From assembly GCA_037783545.1 (NCBI GenBank), contig JBBELK010000542.1:744001-808000 (forward strand): a stretch of DNA of 64,000 bases, read 5' to 3'. Below the pieces are notes generated by a model. That model worked only from the letters and a program-made list of their open reading frames with translations, made no database searches and was not told where the DNA came from. Positions within the stretch are counted from its first letter, which is position 1, and the number at the start of each line of letters is the position of its first letter. This DNA comes from Henricia sp. BOLD:AAB3569. Lineage: Eukaryota; Echinodermata; Asteroidea; Spinulosida; Echinasteridae. Both the position numbers and the translations under genes were made by a program. Shown one piece after another: positions 21,632-31,048 of this stretch.

Positions 21632-21832
21632 ATCATGGCGGATGTTTCAGAAACTACAAGCACCCCCAGTCCTCCTCAGACGAAACCCGTCCACAAAAAG
21701 CTCACTGAACATACAGATGACCAAGCTATCGTTCTTCACGATGTAACTGACGCACGTTTCGCACTGCATTCTTACAATGAGTCATGGGCAAAGCTTGACC
21801 AACTCTACAAGGAGGATCAGACGGTTAACTAA
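21632..21832 (+). other. Unrecognised ORF, MADVSETTSTPSPP start
   Basis: From ATG in the context CATCATGGCGG the reading is MADVSETTSTPSPPQTKPVH, then TEHTDDQAIVLHDVTDARFA and a stop. Coding-like sequence continues a little further in another frame. It follows the Pro-rich ORF of the duplicated region and may be the start of the next ORF of the same unknown element. Confidence 0.3.
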
Positions 21833-21956
21833 AAGACAAAGCCCGCGACGCAAAGACGACTTTCCTAGAAAACACCACGCATGCCAATGACATTGAACAA
21901 GGAGTTCTCACAGATCGACAGCGTCATCAAGTCGCAGCCAGAGAGCAAAAGCTCTA

Positions 21957-21994
21957 GCCACTGCACCATCTGGTTGTCCAGATGGTGCAGTGGC
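21957..21994. repeat. Perfect 17-bp hairpin with 4-base loop
   Basis: GCCACTGCACCATCTGG, loop TTGT, then CCAGATGGTGCAGTGGC. No T-tract follows, so it is not a typical terminator. It may be a fold-back junction. Confidence 0.8.
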
Positions 21995-21999
21995 AGCTT

Positions 22000-23284
22000 G
22001 GCATATTGCATTAGGGGAGATCAGTGGAGCCATTTACATGGCGCTGGTTAACAACCGAGTTTTTGCTCACGCTTCCAGCGGCTATTTCACGAAATATAAG
22101 CACCGCATGCATGACGTTTTCTAATATTTTAGAGGCAAAAAAAACGCAAAATTTGCTATATTGAGTTATTGCCGTTTCTATGTGCCCTTTCCTAATCCCA
22201 AGCTAATCCCGAGAGCCTGCAGAGGGGCAGGCCCCTAGTTAGGGACCTAGTTTCATTCACAGGAAGGCGCCCTCGTAAATGCGTGCGTGTATATTTTTTA
22301 TGTATAGGCCTAATCATCCTCAAAATATAATTTTCTTAAAAAGAAAACATTTCGGGAGGACTAAATTGCATTGAACGGTTGGAGAAAATGTATATTTTCA
22401 GTTAGGTTTTCCGGTCAAATGGTATGTCAAAATATCCCTTTAAGCCCTTAGATACCAATACCAACATTTATCAGCGAGGTGTTTTGCACGACCATGCCCA
22501 ATATGCAAGTTGCACAAACGCATGATATTTTAAAATATAGCACCAAAAAAGAAGAAATTTTGGCCAGAAAGTTTTTAAAAAGGTTCTTCTGTGTGCTAAT
22601 ATCAAAACATTTAATTTTTATCGGTATATTTTGAAATTACGGAGGTTTTCTGGATGTGCTAGGTTTTGCTCCCCATAGTGTTTTTTAAAGGTAATATGCA
22701 GACAATTAACTTTTTAATAAATTATCCTATGAAACGAAAGAGTTTAAAACTTTGTACGAGTTTATTTTCCAATTACAAGTATTTTTTAATAATCGTAACC
22801 CTAACCCGAAAAGCGTCATTCTGTGGTTGCAGCAACTTTTCTTTTTCGTTTAACAGCAATGAGGCGTGATTTTATTTCGATATTTTACCAGTTCCTTGAA
22901 GAGCTTTTAAATATGTAAATATTAAATTAATTTCAATTTCTACAAATTTCTATTAAAACGAAAATAGACAAAAAGTGACAGATGTTTTCACTGGACAGTA
23001 TTTCGCCAACAGAGGGCTCTTCTTTTGTCATTATGTGGTGAGGGGAATTCTAACCTGGAACAAAAATTTAAATTTTTTTTTAAATTTTCGCAGATAACGT
23101 ACATTTTCCATGATTTCCAACCAGTTTCAAAACTTTAACAGGTCTTAAGTGAATATTTGTTTTTTGTGACCATTATCACTTGGCTTGGGGGTACTCAGTG
23201 CAAAATCTTTATTTTGTATTTGTCTTGCCAACAATAAGTACGTAAAAACAAGGTACGAGTCACGCGCACGTGCACATTGCTTTC
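22000..23284. other. AT-rich stretch without recognised features
   Basis: I see no exon, hairpin or repeat with a partner elsewhere in the window. The ORFs present are short and of random composition. Confidence 0.5.
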
Positions 23285-23398
23285 GGTACGAGTCATAGCA
23301 TGCAAATTTGGTGGGGGTACGAGTTGTTGTGATTACGAGTTTTTGCTGGTACAAGTTGTCCCGGCACACGGCCGGCTCTATCCATCTAGTCCAGGAAC

Positions 23399-23400
<2 letters not shown>

Positions 23401-23464
<64 letters not shown>
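23401..23464 (+). repeat. Homopolymer of about 64 G
   Basis: An uninterrupted G run follows GGAACCC and precedes TGCAGTTTGGTTAG. The other copy of the block has TTGGGGTTTGGTTAG here. The run may be an expansion or a sequencing or assembly artefact. Confidence 0.9.
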
Positions 23465-23465
<1 letters not shown>

Positions 23466-23998
23466 GCAGTTTGGTTAGCTGGGAAGGTAACCAATTGCCT
23501 TGTACATCACAATGTTCCCAGGGCATCCCATAGTGTATGAAACCTGACGACTGGCAAACCGGCTGTGGTGGGTGTGGCCACGGGGGTAATTAAAAAGTTG
23601 CATAAAAGCTGAACCAGATCAGCTTTTATTGGTAACCACATCAAATTAAGTACAATATGTCGGGTATGACTCAAAGAACAACAAATGGCCAATGCCAGTG
23701 ATTGTCGGCGGTGGGGTACCCTTACCAGTCATTAATATTTGACCCCTCATGGATGACCTAGATCAGCTCATTAGGTAACCGATTGAAACTTACTGGAAAA
23801 TGATCAGGAAGACTCCATATGTAAATAATGGGCCTTTCCAGTAATTTCCATTGGTGGGGTACCCCTACCAGTGGCCCCCAAAATGCCCCGCCCCCTTATT
23901 GACCTAGATCAGCTCATGAGGTAACCGATTAAGACCTACTGGAAATGGATCAGGATGACTCCATATGTAAAGAATGGGCACTTCTAGTAAATTATATT

Positions 23999-24312
23999 GG
24001 TGGTAAATTATATCAAGGTGGTGATGAGGAGGAACAGGCTGAGGTGGTATGGACACGTGGAGAGGAAGGACGAAGGTGACTGGTTGAAAAAATCAGCAGC
24101 AATGGTGGTGGAAGGGGCGAGATCTGTGGGAAGGCCGAAGAAGACCTGGCATGATGTGGTGAGGACTGATATGAAGTTACTGGGCCTCAAGTCGACGGAC
24201 GCCCAGGACCGAGCCCAGTGGAGACGCGCCATAAAGAGACCCAAGTCGGACCCAGCAGAGACTGGACAAGCGACTTAAAGCCGGATATGATGATGATGAT
24301 GATGATGATGAT
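23999..24312 (+). mobile_element. 5'-truncated LINE with (GAT)n tail
   Basis: The open frame ends at 24278 and reads RNRLRWYGHVERKDEGDWLK, then EGARSVGRPKKTWHDVVRTD, then LGLKSTDAQDRAQWRRAIKR. This is the well-known C-terminus of LINE endonuclease/reverse-transcriptase polyproteins (RLRWxGHVxR, GRPKKTW, DRxxWRRAI). A (GAT)n tail follows. The second copy of block A has uninterrupted TATTGGTGGGGTACCCC at this point, so the empty site is known. Confidence 0.8.
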
Positions 24313-24425
24313 GGGTACCCCTGCCAGTGGCCCCCTTAAAATGCCCCGCCCCCTTATTGACTCGATCAGATCAGCTCATGAGCTAACCGATTAAAACCTA
24401 CTAGAAAATTATAGGATGGACTCAA

Positions 24426-24767
24426 TATGCGGTCTAAGACCGGTCTGTACTCTTACCCGGCGTCTACTAAGACCGGTCTATAATTATAGCCCGCTTGCAT
24501 ATCGTTGTCTTAAAGTTAGACCAGTCTTACAATTTAAGCCCGCGGCGAGCAGGCTATAATTTTTAGACACCGCGCTACATCTCCTAATCTTGCATGAAAA
24601 AAGACGAACAAAACGCAAATTGTGCCCATTGGAGCCTTTATAGTGCTATTTGATTACTTTCGCGGACCGGTTTCTCTGCAAAACTGCACCACACACGCGT
24701 ACCTAAAGAGCGTTTCAGAAAAGCGCCCCCTTTGCTTGCAATTTATCTACTTAAAACCACCAAAAAA
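24426..24767. other. Segment present only in copy 1 of block A
   Basis: Between GGACTCA and AAAATCCACG, copy 1 carries about 340 bp absent from copy 2 at 32448. It contains two GACCGGTCTA words and AGACCAGTCT but no clear terminal repeats. Insertion here or deletion in copy 2 cannot be distinguished. Confidence 0.6.
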
Positions 24768-24915
24768 ATCCACGTCGGCAAGAGGGATGTTCGGACTATC
24801 GAAAAAAGCCTAACTGTTGGATTTTCCTTCAAGGGGGATTCTAGCTCTTTAAGAATTAAGGAAAAGGCTTTCAAAATAAATAATTTTGCTTTCCTTTTTG
24901 TTTTCACAATTGCAG

Positions 24916-25073
24916 AAGATGTTGTCATCTTTTGAAGAATATATATATGTTTCCCAAGGGTGTACTGAAAATGCCAGGAGAAAGGGGCAATCAGCAAAGC
25001 GAAATATCCAGATTCTCCTGAATCTTGTGGGTGCTGAGCTACCCCAACTTCTGGTGCCTTCAATGCCCCAAAG
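24916..25073 (+). CDS. Exon of an unrecognised gene, duplicate 1
   Basis: The exon lies between the acceptor TTTTCACAATTGCAG and the donor AAAG|gtaagt and is fully open: KMLSSFEEYIYVSQGCTENA, then RRKGQSAKRNIQILLNLVG, then AELPQLLVPSMPQ. The second copy (32602-32759) has the same length and boundaries. By my count they differ at nine positions, seven synonymous and two giving conservative changes (K/R, A/T). That pattern indicates selection on a protein. I do not recognise the family. The partner exon in block B (29462 on) is not simply in phase, so an intermediate exon may be lost. Confidence 0.6.
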
Positions 25074-25156
25074 GTAAGTGCTTGTATTCAATCAGAATAC
25101 ACAATGTTGATACTTCTTTGACTTGGTTCGATGTTCGCCTTGCTATTTAAAATAAT

Positions 25157-25402
25157 AAATTTGAGGCCATTTTATGAGCTTCAAATGGTTTATACGCCTG
25201 GACAAGGGGGTCTTTGTTTCATACTTGGTAATTTAGTTCCTGGCGCTTGCAAGTCTGGGGGCCTGGCTTTTATCCTTGGTGGTGTGAAGATTGATTGATT
25301 AAAGTCATTAATTTCATTCGAATTTGGGGGTGAACTTAAGGATCGGCCCTGATGAAGAGCATTCTTCACTTTCGTTTGAGCAGCTAAGCGTTCAACATCA
25401 CT
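25157..25402 (+). other. 5' leader of the YR retrotransposon
   Basis: About 245 bp between the end of block A and the first gag-like ORF. It contains no ORF that I recognise and no evident inverted repeat shared with 28789-28889. Confidence 0.4.
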
Positions 25403-26308
25403 TTGCTCGGTCTTCTTGAAAACGCGTTTGAATTTTTGATTTCGCCACTACAAGATGGGTCGCAAGTCTCGTGCTGTAGCTTCGGTATCGGCTCCCCTCC
25501 CACAGAGAACACTAGTTCCTCCATTTTGCAAGACTCGGGATGTGGTTTGGGGTTTTCTCCTGCCGACGCTGGGGAGGTGACCGCACTTTCCAGTGTTTGT
25601 GATGACCTCGGGTCGCATGTCCCACTGTCGGTACGGGAAAAGATCTGGAATGGGGAGTTTGTCGAGTTTGGTGTTTTACTGCATGTGAATCGCGGTACGG
25701 ATGATGCCAAAGACGGTGTATTTTTGGTTGGTTCGTCCGAGTCCACTCATGCTTGGCAGCTTAGGCCACGTAAACAAACGCAACGTATCACATCCATTGA
25801 CCAGTGGACATCCGCATTTCTTGTGTTTGCTTCCGTTTACTTAATGCGCCATCCGACTAGGGCGCGTGAGCTGCTCAAGTATGCAAGCATCGTTCGCGCG
25901 GCCGCCTTGCGCCGCAATGGATACGGCTGGCGCGACTACGACGTTCAGTTTCGCTAACGGCAGGCGCATCTGCCTGCGCGTTCATGGTCCACTATTGACG
26001 CGGAGTTGTGGCTCATGCTTGTCGGTGCGCCGGCATCTAGCCCGATGAATTTTCGTCCCTATAACAGCACCAACGCTTTCTCAACCCAGTTCCGTGACCG
26101 CGTTTCAGCCGGTTTCGCGGCCAGGCAACCGATCACCGGTGCCAGGTTCTCGTGTAACGACTTTAATCGGGGCCGGTGTTTCCGCACCCAGTGTCGTTTC
26201 GCACACGTCTGCGCCGTCTGTGCGACCACAGGTCGCGCAGCCGTCAGATGCCCAAGTAATTTGCCAAACCGCCCTCCGGCAACTGGCGGCAACCCCAGTA
26301 AAAATTAG
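25403..26308 (+). pseudogene. Gag-like ORF of the YR retrotransposon
   Basis: The reading gives VPLSVREKIWNGEFVEFGVL, then ITSIDQWTSAFLVFASVYL, then LLKYASIVRAAALRRNGYGW. A TAA (25955-25957) interrupts right after YDVQFR, but the same frame continues SWSTIDAELWLML to the knuckle CNDFNRGRC, then CRFAHVCAVC. The W..AF..Y ... L.Y...I..A ... YD..FR and CxxFNxGxCxxxxC.F.H.C.xC patterns are typical of DIRS/Ngaro first ORFs. One nonsense change is the only visible lesion. The next ORF overlaps it in the +1 frame. Confidence 0.7.
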
Positions 26309-27994
26309 TAGCATGCTCCCTTTCCTTCGGTCTTACGCTTTTTCGAACTCTTCAGATGCCGCTTTGCTAATTGTAGGCTTTAATGAGGGATTTCGCTTAG
26401 GTTTTGAAGGTCCGCGCGTTTCCGTTGCATCGCGCAATTCACTGTCTGCTCGACAGTGCCCGGGCATTTTAATGTCTAAGATTGACCGTGAGCGTGAACT
26501 TGGTAGGATTGCAGGCCCATTTTCTTCTCATCCGTTTCCCAATTTTCGTTGTTCCCCCATTGGCCTAGTGCCAAAACTACAACCGGGCGAGTTTAGATTA
26601 ATCCACAATTTGTCCTCCCCTTTCGGTGATTCTGTGAACGACGGCATCGATCCGTCCAACACCACTGTCCACTATGTTCGGTTCACTATGTTTCATCTCT
26701 AGGGCGGGGTGCTTAATTAGCCAAGTCTGATATTAAGTCCGCTTTCCGGTTGCTCCCTGTTCATCCCGAAGATTTCGATTTGTTGGGCTTTTCGGTCAAC
26801 GGTTTGTTTTATTTCGATAAGTGTATACCAATGGGTTGTTCCATTTCGTGTGTTTCATTTGAGCGCTTCAGCACGTTCCTCGAGTACTGTGTCCGCTGCG
26901 TCGCATCATCCTCTCATATCTTGCATTACTTAGACGATTTTCTCTTTGTTGGAGCCGGGGACACCTCAGAGTGTGCTCGGTCACTTCAGGCTTTTCGGGT
27001 AGTTTGTGACCGTTTTGGTGTCCCCATTGCAGAAGAGAAAACCGAAGGTCCCACGACACGCCTCTCTTTCTTAGGCCTTGTTATCGATACTGTGGCACAG
27101 GAAGTTCGCGTCCCAATGGTTAAGATTGGCGCACTGCGAGTAAAGATTGAAAATTCACTGCAGAGGAAAAAGATGTCTTTGTGCGAATTACAGTCCTTAC
27201 TCGGCAGTCTTGTTATCGATACTGTGGCACAGGAAGTTCGCGTCCCAATGGTTAAGATTGGCGCACTGCGAGTAAAGATTGAAAATTCACTGCAGAGGAA
27301 AAAGATGTCTTTGTGCGAATTACAGTCCTTACTCGGCAGTCTGAATTTTGTTTGCAAGGCTATTTGTCCGGGTAGAGCTTTTCTCCGTCGTTTGCACGAT
27401 TTGACGCGCGGTGTGACCAAGCCCCACCACAGAATTCGATTATCATCCGGCGCGCGATCCGATTTAGTTGCCTGGCTGAACTTCCTGTCTCATTTCAACG
27501 GCACGGTTATGTTCCCGGAGGCCGCGTGGTGTTGCAGCGATCAATTGCATTTGTTCACGGACGCATCGGGGGAGATTGGTTTCGGGGCATTCTTTTCGGG
27601 AAAATGGGCGCAGGGCAGGTGGCCGGACCACATTTGATCCCGTCCCCTGTCAATTGCGTTTAAGGAATTGTTCCCGATTGTCCTCTCGTTGCGACTTTGG
27701 GGACACGAGATTCGCAACAAGCGGGTGATTTTCTGGTGTGACAATCAATCGGTGGTCACCATCATTAATTGCCAGACGTCGAAGTGCGCGTTTATCATGC
27801 ATTTAGTGCGTGAATTGTTGCTTCAGTGCTTGACGCTGAATATCCATTTCAAAGCCCGCCATGTCCCGGGTCGCCATAATGAAATTGCCGATGCCCTTTC
27901 TCGCTTTCAGATTACTCGTTTTCGTCAACTCGCGCCCGATGCAGACCCACATATGACCACGTTACCCGACAACCTTTGGAGCGGCTTCGATTAG
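26094..27994 (+). pseudogene. Reverse transcriptase / RNase H of the YR retrotransposon
   Basis: Frame 3 carries the fingers (SKIDRERELGRIAGPF, then PIGLVPKLQPGEFRLIHNLS) to 26702. A frameshift within 26700-26725 moves the palm to frame 2: KSDIKSAFRLLPVHP, CIPMGCSISC and the catalytic HYLDDF (YLDD about 26927-26938). RNase H residues are seen in LHLFTDASG, CDNQSVV and NEIADALSRF. A TGA at 27635-27637 splits RNase H. A 132-bp in-frame tandem duplication (27077-27340) repeats 44 residues after LSFLGL. The catalytic residues are otherwise present. Confidence 0.85.
27077..27340 (+). repeat. Perfect 132-bp tandem duplication within the RT gene
   Basis: Bases 27077-27208 and 27209-27340 are identical in my comparison, both starting CTTGTTATCGATACTGTGGC. 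The unit is a multiple of three, so 44 residues from VIDTVAQEV to LQSLLGSL are repeated without loss of frame. Confidence 0.95.
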
Positions 27995-28441
27995 AGACGG
28001 CTCGGCTACTCCACGATTCGCTCGCTCCACGAACCCACACTTTGTACCAACGCGCTTGGCAGATGTTCCGTTGGTTTACTGCCCGCCATGGATTTGATCC
28101 TATGGCACGTCCCTCTTTGGAACAAGTAGTTCAATTTATTGCTTTTCTTTCCGTTCAGGGATATGCCCCAGGGACAATTGCTTCGTATGTTTCTGGTGTC
28201 TCGTCTAATTTGCTTTTGTTGGGATTTGAGGATGTAACGAAACATTTCATTGTCAAACGGTTGTTGGAAGGTTCACGGCGACATAATGGTCGAAGGGACC
28301 TTGCCCTCAGTCTGTTCAAGCGAATTTGACGCACTGCTTTTTCGAGTTGCATTTCTTTTCGCATTTTTTGGTTTTCTTCGTGTTGGCGAACTTACAGCCC
28401 CGTCCAAGACTGCACCCTCTGCTCTTCATGGGGGACAACGC
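27976..28441 (+). pseudogene. Tyrosine recombinase, N-terminal part only
   Basis: The ORF overlaps the end of RNase H in another frame. It reads LAPRTHTLYQRAWQMFRWFT, then PSLEQVVQFIAFLSVQGYAP, then GTIASYVSGVSSNL, the SAM-like DNA-binding half of a phage-integrase-type enzyme. After KRLLEGSRRHNGRRD the frame shifts. Frame 2 continues FDALLFRVAFLFAFFGFLRV then GELT, which holds the first catalytic Arg (box A). The rest of the catalytic domain (HxxR, second His, nucleophile Tyr) is missing, replaced within about 60 bp by the hydrolase-like ORF. Confidence 0.75.
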
Positions 28442-28449
28442 TAGCGTCG

Positions 28450-28788
28450 ATGGCTGCCGTTCGATGGATGAGTCGCCCGGGGCTCTCTTTGACATCATTC
28501 GAGGATTTCCTCATCGAAACAGAACCCACGTTTCCCGTCGCCATCATTCTTGTCGTTGGCTCCAATGACATTGGACGACTTACTAAGTTTGATATGCAGA
28601 TTATGGTGCGACGGGTTATAGTCGCCATTCGCACTGTGTTGCCTCAGTGTAAAATATTATTTTCGGAAATCCCTCCCCGGGTGACTTACTACGTCCATTA
28701 CCTTTTTCGTGTTGCTCCTGGGGCCGTTATTTGGCACCCTGAAATTGTCTGGGATTCCTCCTTGTATAAAGGCTTTAAAGCACAATAA
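28450..28788 (+). CDS. SGNH/GDSL-hydrolase-like ORF of the retrotransposon
   Basis: The 112-codon frame reads MAAVRWMSRPGLSLTSFEDF, then PTFPVAIILVVGSNDIGRL, then RVIVAIRTVLPQCKILFSEI and PPRV. The hydrophobic strand followed by GSND matches conserved block III (GxND) of SGNH hydrolases, and the spacing to ILFSEIPPR is usual. No GDS nucleophile motif is found in frame upstream and no D..H block downstream, so it is a fragment. Hydrolase-like extra ORFs have, as I recall, been noted in some Ngaro-type elements. Confidence 0.5.
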   Translation: MAAVRWMSRPGLSLTSFEDFLIETEPTFPVAIILVVGSNDIGRLTKFDMQIMVRRVIVAIRTVLPQCKILFSEIPPRVTYYVHYLFRVAPGAVIWHPEIVWDSSLYKGFKAQ

Positions 28789-29461
28789 GACATCGCCTAA
28801 ATTCCTTCCCTCAAACCTCACAAGAGGGAGGAAACCAATTCCATGTGTTCTTGGTAAGGAAGAAGTTAGAAAAGGAACACACGCTTTGTGCAATCCATAT
28901 TAATGCAAAAGCAAGTAGCCATTTGTGACATTTTATTTATGCTCTCCCATCTGAACATTGTTTTTGGAGTGCCACATGTGGTTTTCATGTACATTAGTTT
29001 AATGTATAGTGAATTTTCACTAGTTATAATGAACTGATGACTTGGTCGACAGGGCAACTTTACCCCGATTTGATAATATGAAAAATGTCTTTGCTATCAT
29101 GAATATGCTTTTACAATACTTTTACACATTTTTGTATATGCTTTCGCATCTGAAGAGTAGATGAAAGTTCTGTATAAAAATGTTGAATAGCTGCCGAAGA
29201 GAAAGCACCAAAAACAGGCCAGGCAGCTGATGTACATGTAGCAGCAACAGCTGAAGATATTCAAGCGAAGCGAGTCTAATCTTTACAATTTCAGCAATGT
29301 TGCAATGTTAATAGTTACGTCGGGAAGGGCAAATCCTTATTAGCAGAACTTATCTATCTCAGTAATTATCTAGAGATTATCTAGATGCAGATATAATAAC
29401 GGATATGAAAACTGCTAAGACATACTGGCACCAGTACACTAAAAGTACATTTGTTTTACAG

Positions 29462-29645
29462 GTACATTGTACCAAACTGAACAAAACTACTGCTGAACGA
29501 CTAAGAAACCTAATCATAATGGAGATCATCCTCTCACAAGTGCCAAGGGCAGGAATAATTGTGAATGTCACCCTTGGTGAATACAAAGAAAGTACAATGT
29601 TCAGTAGTCATGCCAGATACGTTCAAGAAGGTGACAGTAATCCAG
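29462..29645 (+). CDS. Candidate exon of the duplicated unknown gene, block B copy 1
   Basis: After the acceptor TTTGTTTTACAG the frame reads TKLNKTTAERLRNLIIMEII, then LSQVPRAGIIVNVTLGEYKE and reaches ATCCAG|gtaatc. Copy 2 (35990 on) differs over the shared 90 bp by about eight synonymous and three amino-acid changes (R/L, IIV/ISG), again suggesting coding sequence. Copy 2 lacks 7 bp just after the acceptor. I do not recognise the protein. Confidence 0.45.
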
Positions 29646-29871
29646 GTAATCTCCATTCAAAACCACTCTTTTGTGATTGCTTATTTTGTTCCTTGCAACT
29701 GGACCCATGAAGAACTTTACCAACATTTTGATCAATTATTCGTCCCCCTTCAATACAAGGTTTACAGACACAAAACACATAAATCTGGACCAGCATCCAT
29801 CTTCTTAGATGAGGCTTTATCTAGGCAGATGGCCTTCTATGTGACTCATGGAAGAGGTGCATTATGCAAAG
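29565..29871 (+). other. Second open frame in block B copy 1
   Basis: Another frame is open for about 100 codons: VVMPDTFKKVTVIQVISIQN, then FVIAYFVPCNWTHEELYQHF, then GPASIFLDEALSRQMAFYVT and GRGALCKG before AAAG|gttagc. Its composition is protein-like. In copy 2 a 10-nt deletion after WTHEE breaks it. It may be the main exon, joined to the preceding frame by an event I cannot place. Confidence 0.35.
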
Positions 29872-30239
29872 GTTAGCTACAGTTAACTTTTGGCCATTTA
29901 TTTAAGGTGCCGTTTTTAGAAGAATTAATAACTGGGCCAGTTTGTTTACAAATCACGACAGTTTAACCGTGATACCAGTATTGCAGAGTGCACATGGAAG
30001 TGGAACAAATCTACTTGATGTCTAACTACCGTATATTAGGGGATGTCCATAAAATACGTATGCACGAAATGCCTACTTTTTAGATGCCCCCTCCCCCTGT
30101 ACGCATGCTTTAACGCCGAGTGTACACATTGAGCACTCCCCAATGTTTTTTTTTCTTAAGAAATTGAAGAATCTTGATGTGGAAATCCCTCTGCATAGGA
30201 AAATTAGGAAATTCAAGCCTTCACTTGCTGAGTAGATGT

Positions 30240-30410
30240 CTAGTAATGTTGAAAGATGCGTTGTTATGCGTACAGTTGCTGAATGCATCTGCTGCCAAGA
30301 GAGTCCAAGAAGTCATAGACAAGTATGATGTTAACCTGAAATGCATTACACTGCACCCAGAGTTTGAAGGTGGCTGCCTTAATCCATGAGCATTGGACTT
30401 CGCACATTTG
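30240..30410 (+). pseudogene. P2X7 C-terminal-domain-like exon, copy 3
   Basis: One frame reads ERCVVMRTVAECICCQE. After a frameshift another reads VIDKYDVNLKCITLHPEFEG, then GCLNP and a TGA where W is usual, then ALDFAHLQ. The CC.E ... CIT.HPxFexgCLNPWAL pattern is that of the P2X7-type ballast domain. One frameshift and one stop make it a relic. Confidence 0.45.
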
Positions 30411-30684
30411 CAATAGAGTTTTGAGGTCGGGGACGAGAAGCAACAGAAGTAAGAGTTGTTCAGTTTTCCTTACAGTAATAATATTACATGTTTGAGTTTA
30501 ATAAGTCGAATATTGCATGAGTAAATAATTGACCAAGGACCCACAGCATGATGCTCATTTTTTGTTGAGGAAGACTTAACTCTTTGGCGTTTGTGTCAAG
30601 GGCTGAAAACACACCCAGTTCGCGTGTATCTTGTTACTTCCTTGAAGTGCAATGTAAGACTGTGTAACTTTTTGTACATTTTTT

Positions 30685-30840
30685 ATACAAATTACAAAGA
30701 CATTGACCAACTATTCTCCTGTTTTTCAGTTCACATGTGGAGACGCATGGTCCACAAACTCTCTTGCCTGCTTGCCCTTTTCCAAGATGGTTACCTCAAA
30801 CCCAGAGTGTCAAACTTTCTTCCCTAGAATACTGCTCTAA
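30685..30840 (+). pseudogene. DUF7869-like fragment, copy 1
   Basis: The frame reads YKDIDQLFSCFSVHMWRR, matching the (G)HTHxDIDQxFSxxS motif at the end of a domain widespread in invertebrate and fish transposon-associated proteins (DUF7869 in my recollection). The natural continuation LACLPFSKMV is in another frame. It lies 20 bp before the exon at 30864. Confidence 0.4.
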
Positions 30841-30863
30841 TGAAAATCCACTTTCTTCTGCAG

Positions 30864-31048
30864 GTGCTTTACAATGGAAAATTCAGCACACCGGTGCACA
30901 TGTAGATCCCACCACCTTCCAGTGTTTTACAGACCATTCCTGGTACGAGGCTACTTGTCTAAAACCCCAGGACATTAGAAATGGCCTAAATGTACTATCA
31001 CATCAAACAGCAGTATGGTGCAAGAGCAATCAAAAGAGACGCTTCAAG
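30864..31048 (+). CDS. Exon with degenerate P2X7-ballast-like pattern, copy 4
   Basis: Bounded by acceptor CTTCTGCAG and donor AAG|gtaaat, the exon is open: GALQWKIQHTGAHVDPTTFQ, then CFTDHSWYEATCLKPQDIRN, then GLNVLSHQTAVWCKSNQKRR. CFTDH..(F/Y)E..CL....I..(A/G)L matches the ballast pattern, and the trailing NQKRRF resembles the segment before the AYR motif in such proteins. It is the best-preserved member of the cluster, though the upstream CC pair is absent and the next exon is not found. Confidence 0.45.

Larger units (their letters stand above)
23285..25156. repeat. Segmental duplication block A, copy 1
   Basis: This block is repeated in the same orientation at 31755-32843 with few substitutions. 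Differences are large indels: a poly-G run (23401-23464), a LINE end (about 23999-24312) and about 340 bp at 24426-24767 are present only here. Homology stops at TTTAAAATAAT (25156 and 32843). Block B follows each copy after unrelated inserted sequence. Confidence 0.9.
25157..28889 (+). mobile_element. DIRS/Ngaro-like tyrosine-recombinase retrotransposon (defective)
   Basis: The order is a gag-like ORF with zinc knuckle, reverse transcriptase, RNase H, the N-terminal half of a tyrosine recombinase, and an SGNH-hydrolase-like ORF. This is the layout of YR retrotransposons rather than LTR elements with DDE integrase. The element lies between block A, which ends at 25156, and block B, which begins at 28890. 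I could not identify its terminal or split repeats. Stops, frameshifts, a duplication and a deletion show it is inactive. Confidence 0.8.
28890..30113. repeat. Segmental duplication block B, copy 1
   Basis: From ATATTAATGCAAAAGC this block is repeated in the same orientation at 35445-37371. Copy 2 carries a 775-bp MITE (36098-36872) and several small deletions. Confidence 0.9.

Noticed and set aside
23277-23540. Poly-glycine ORF
   Set aside because: It is produced by the G homopolymer.
29405-29645. Direct splice of the block A exon (donor 25073) to the block B exon (acceptor 29461)
   Set aside because: The phases do not match, and the in-phase reading meets stops in both copies.
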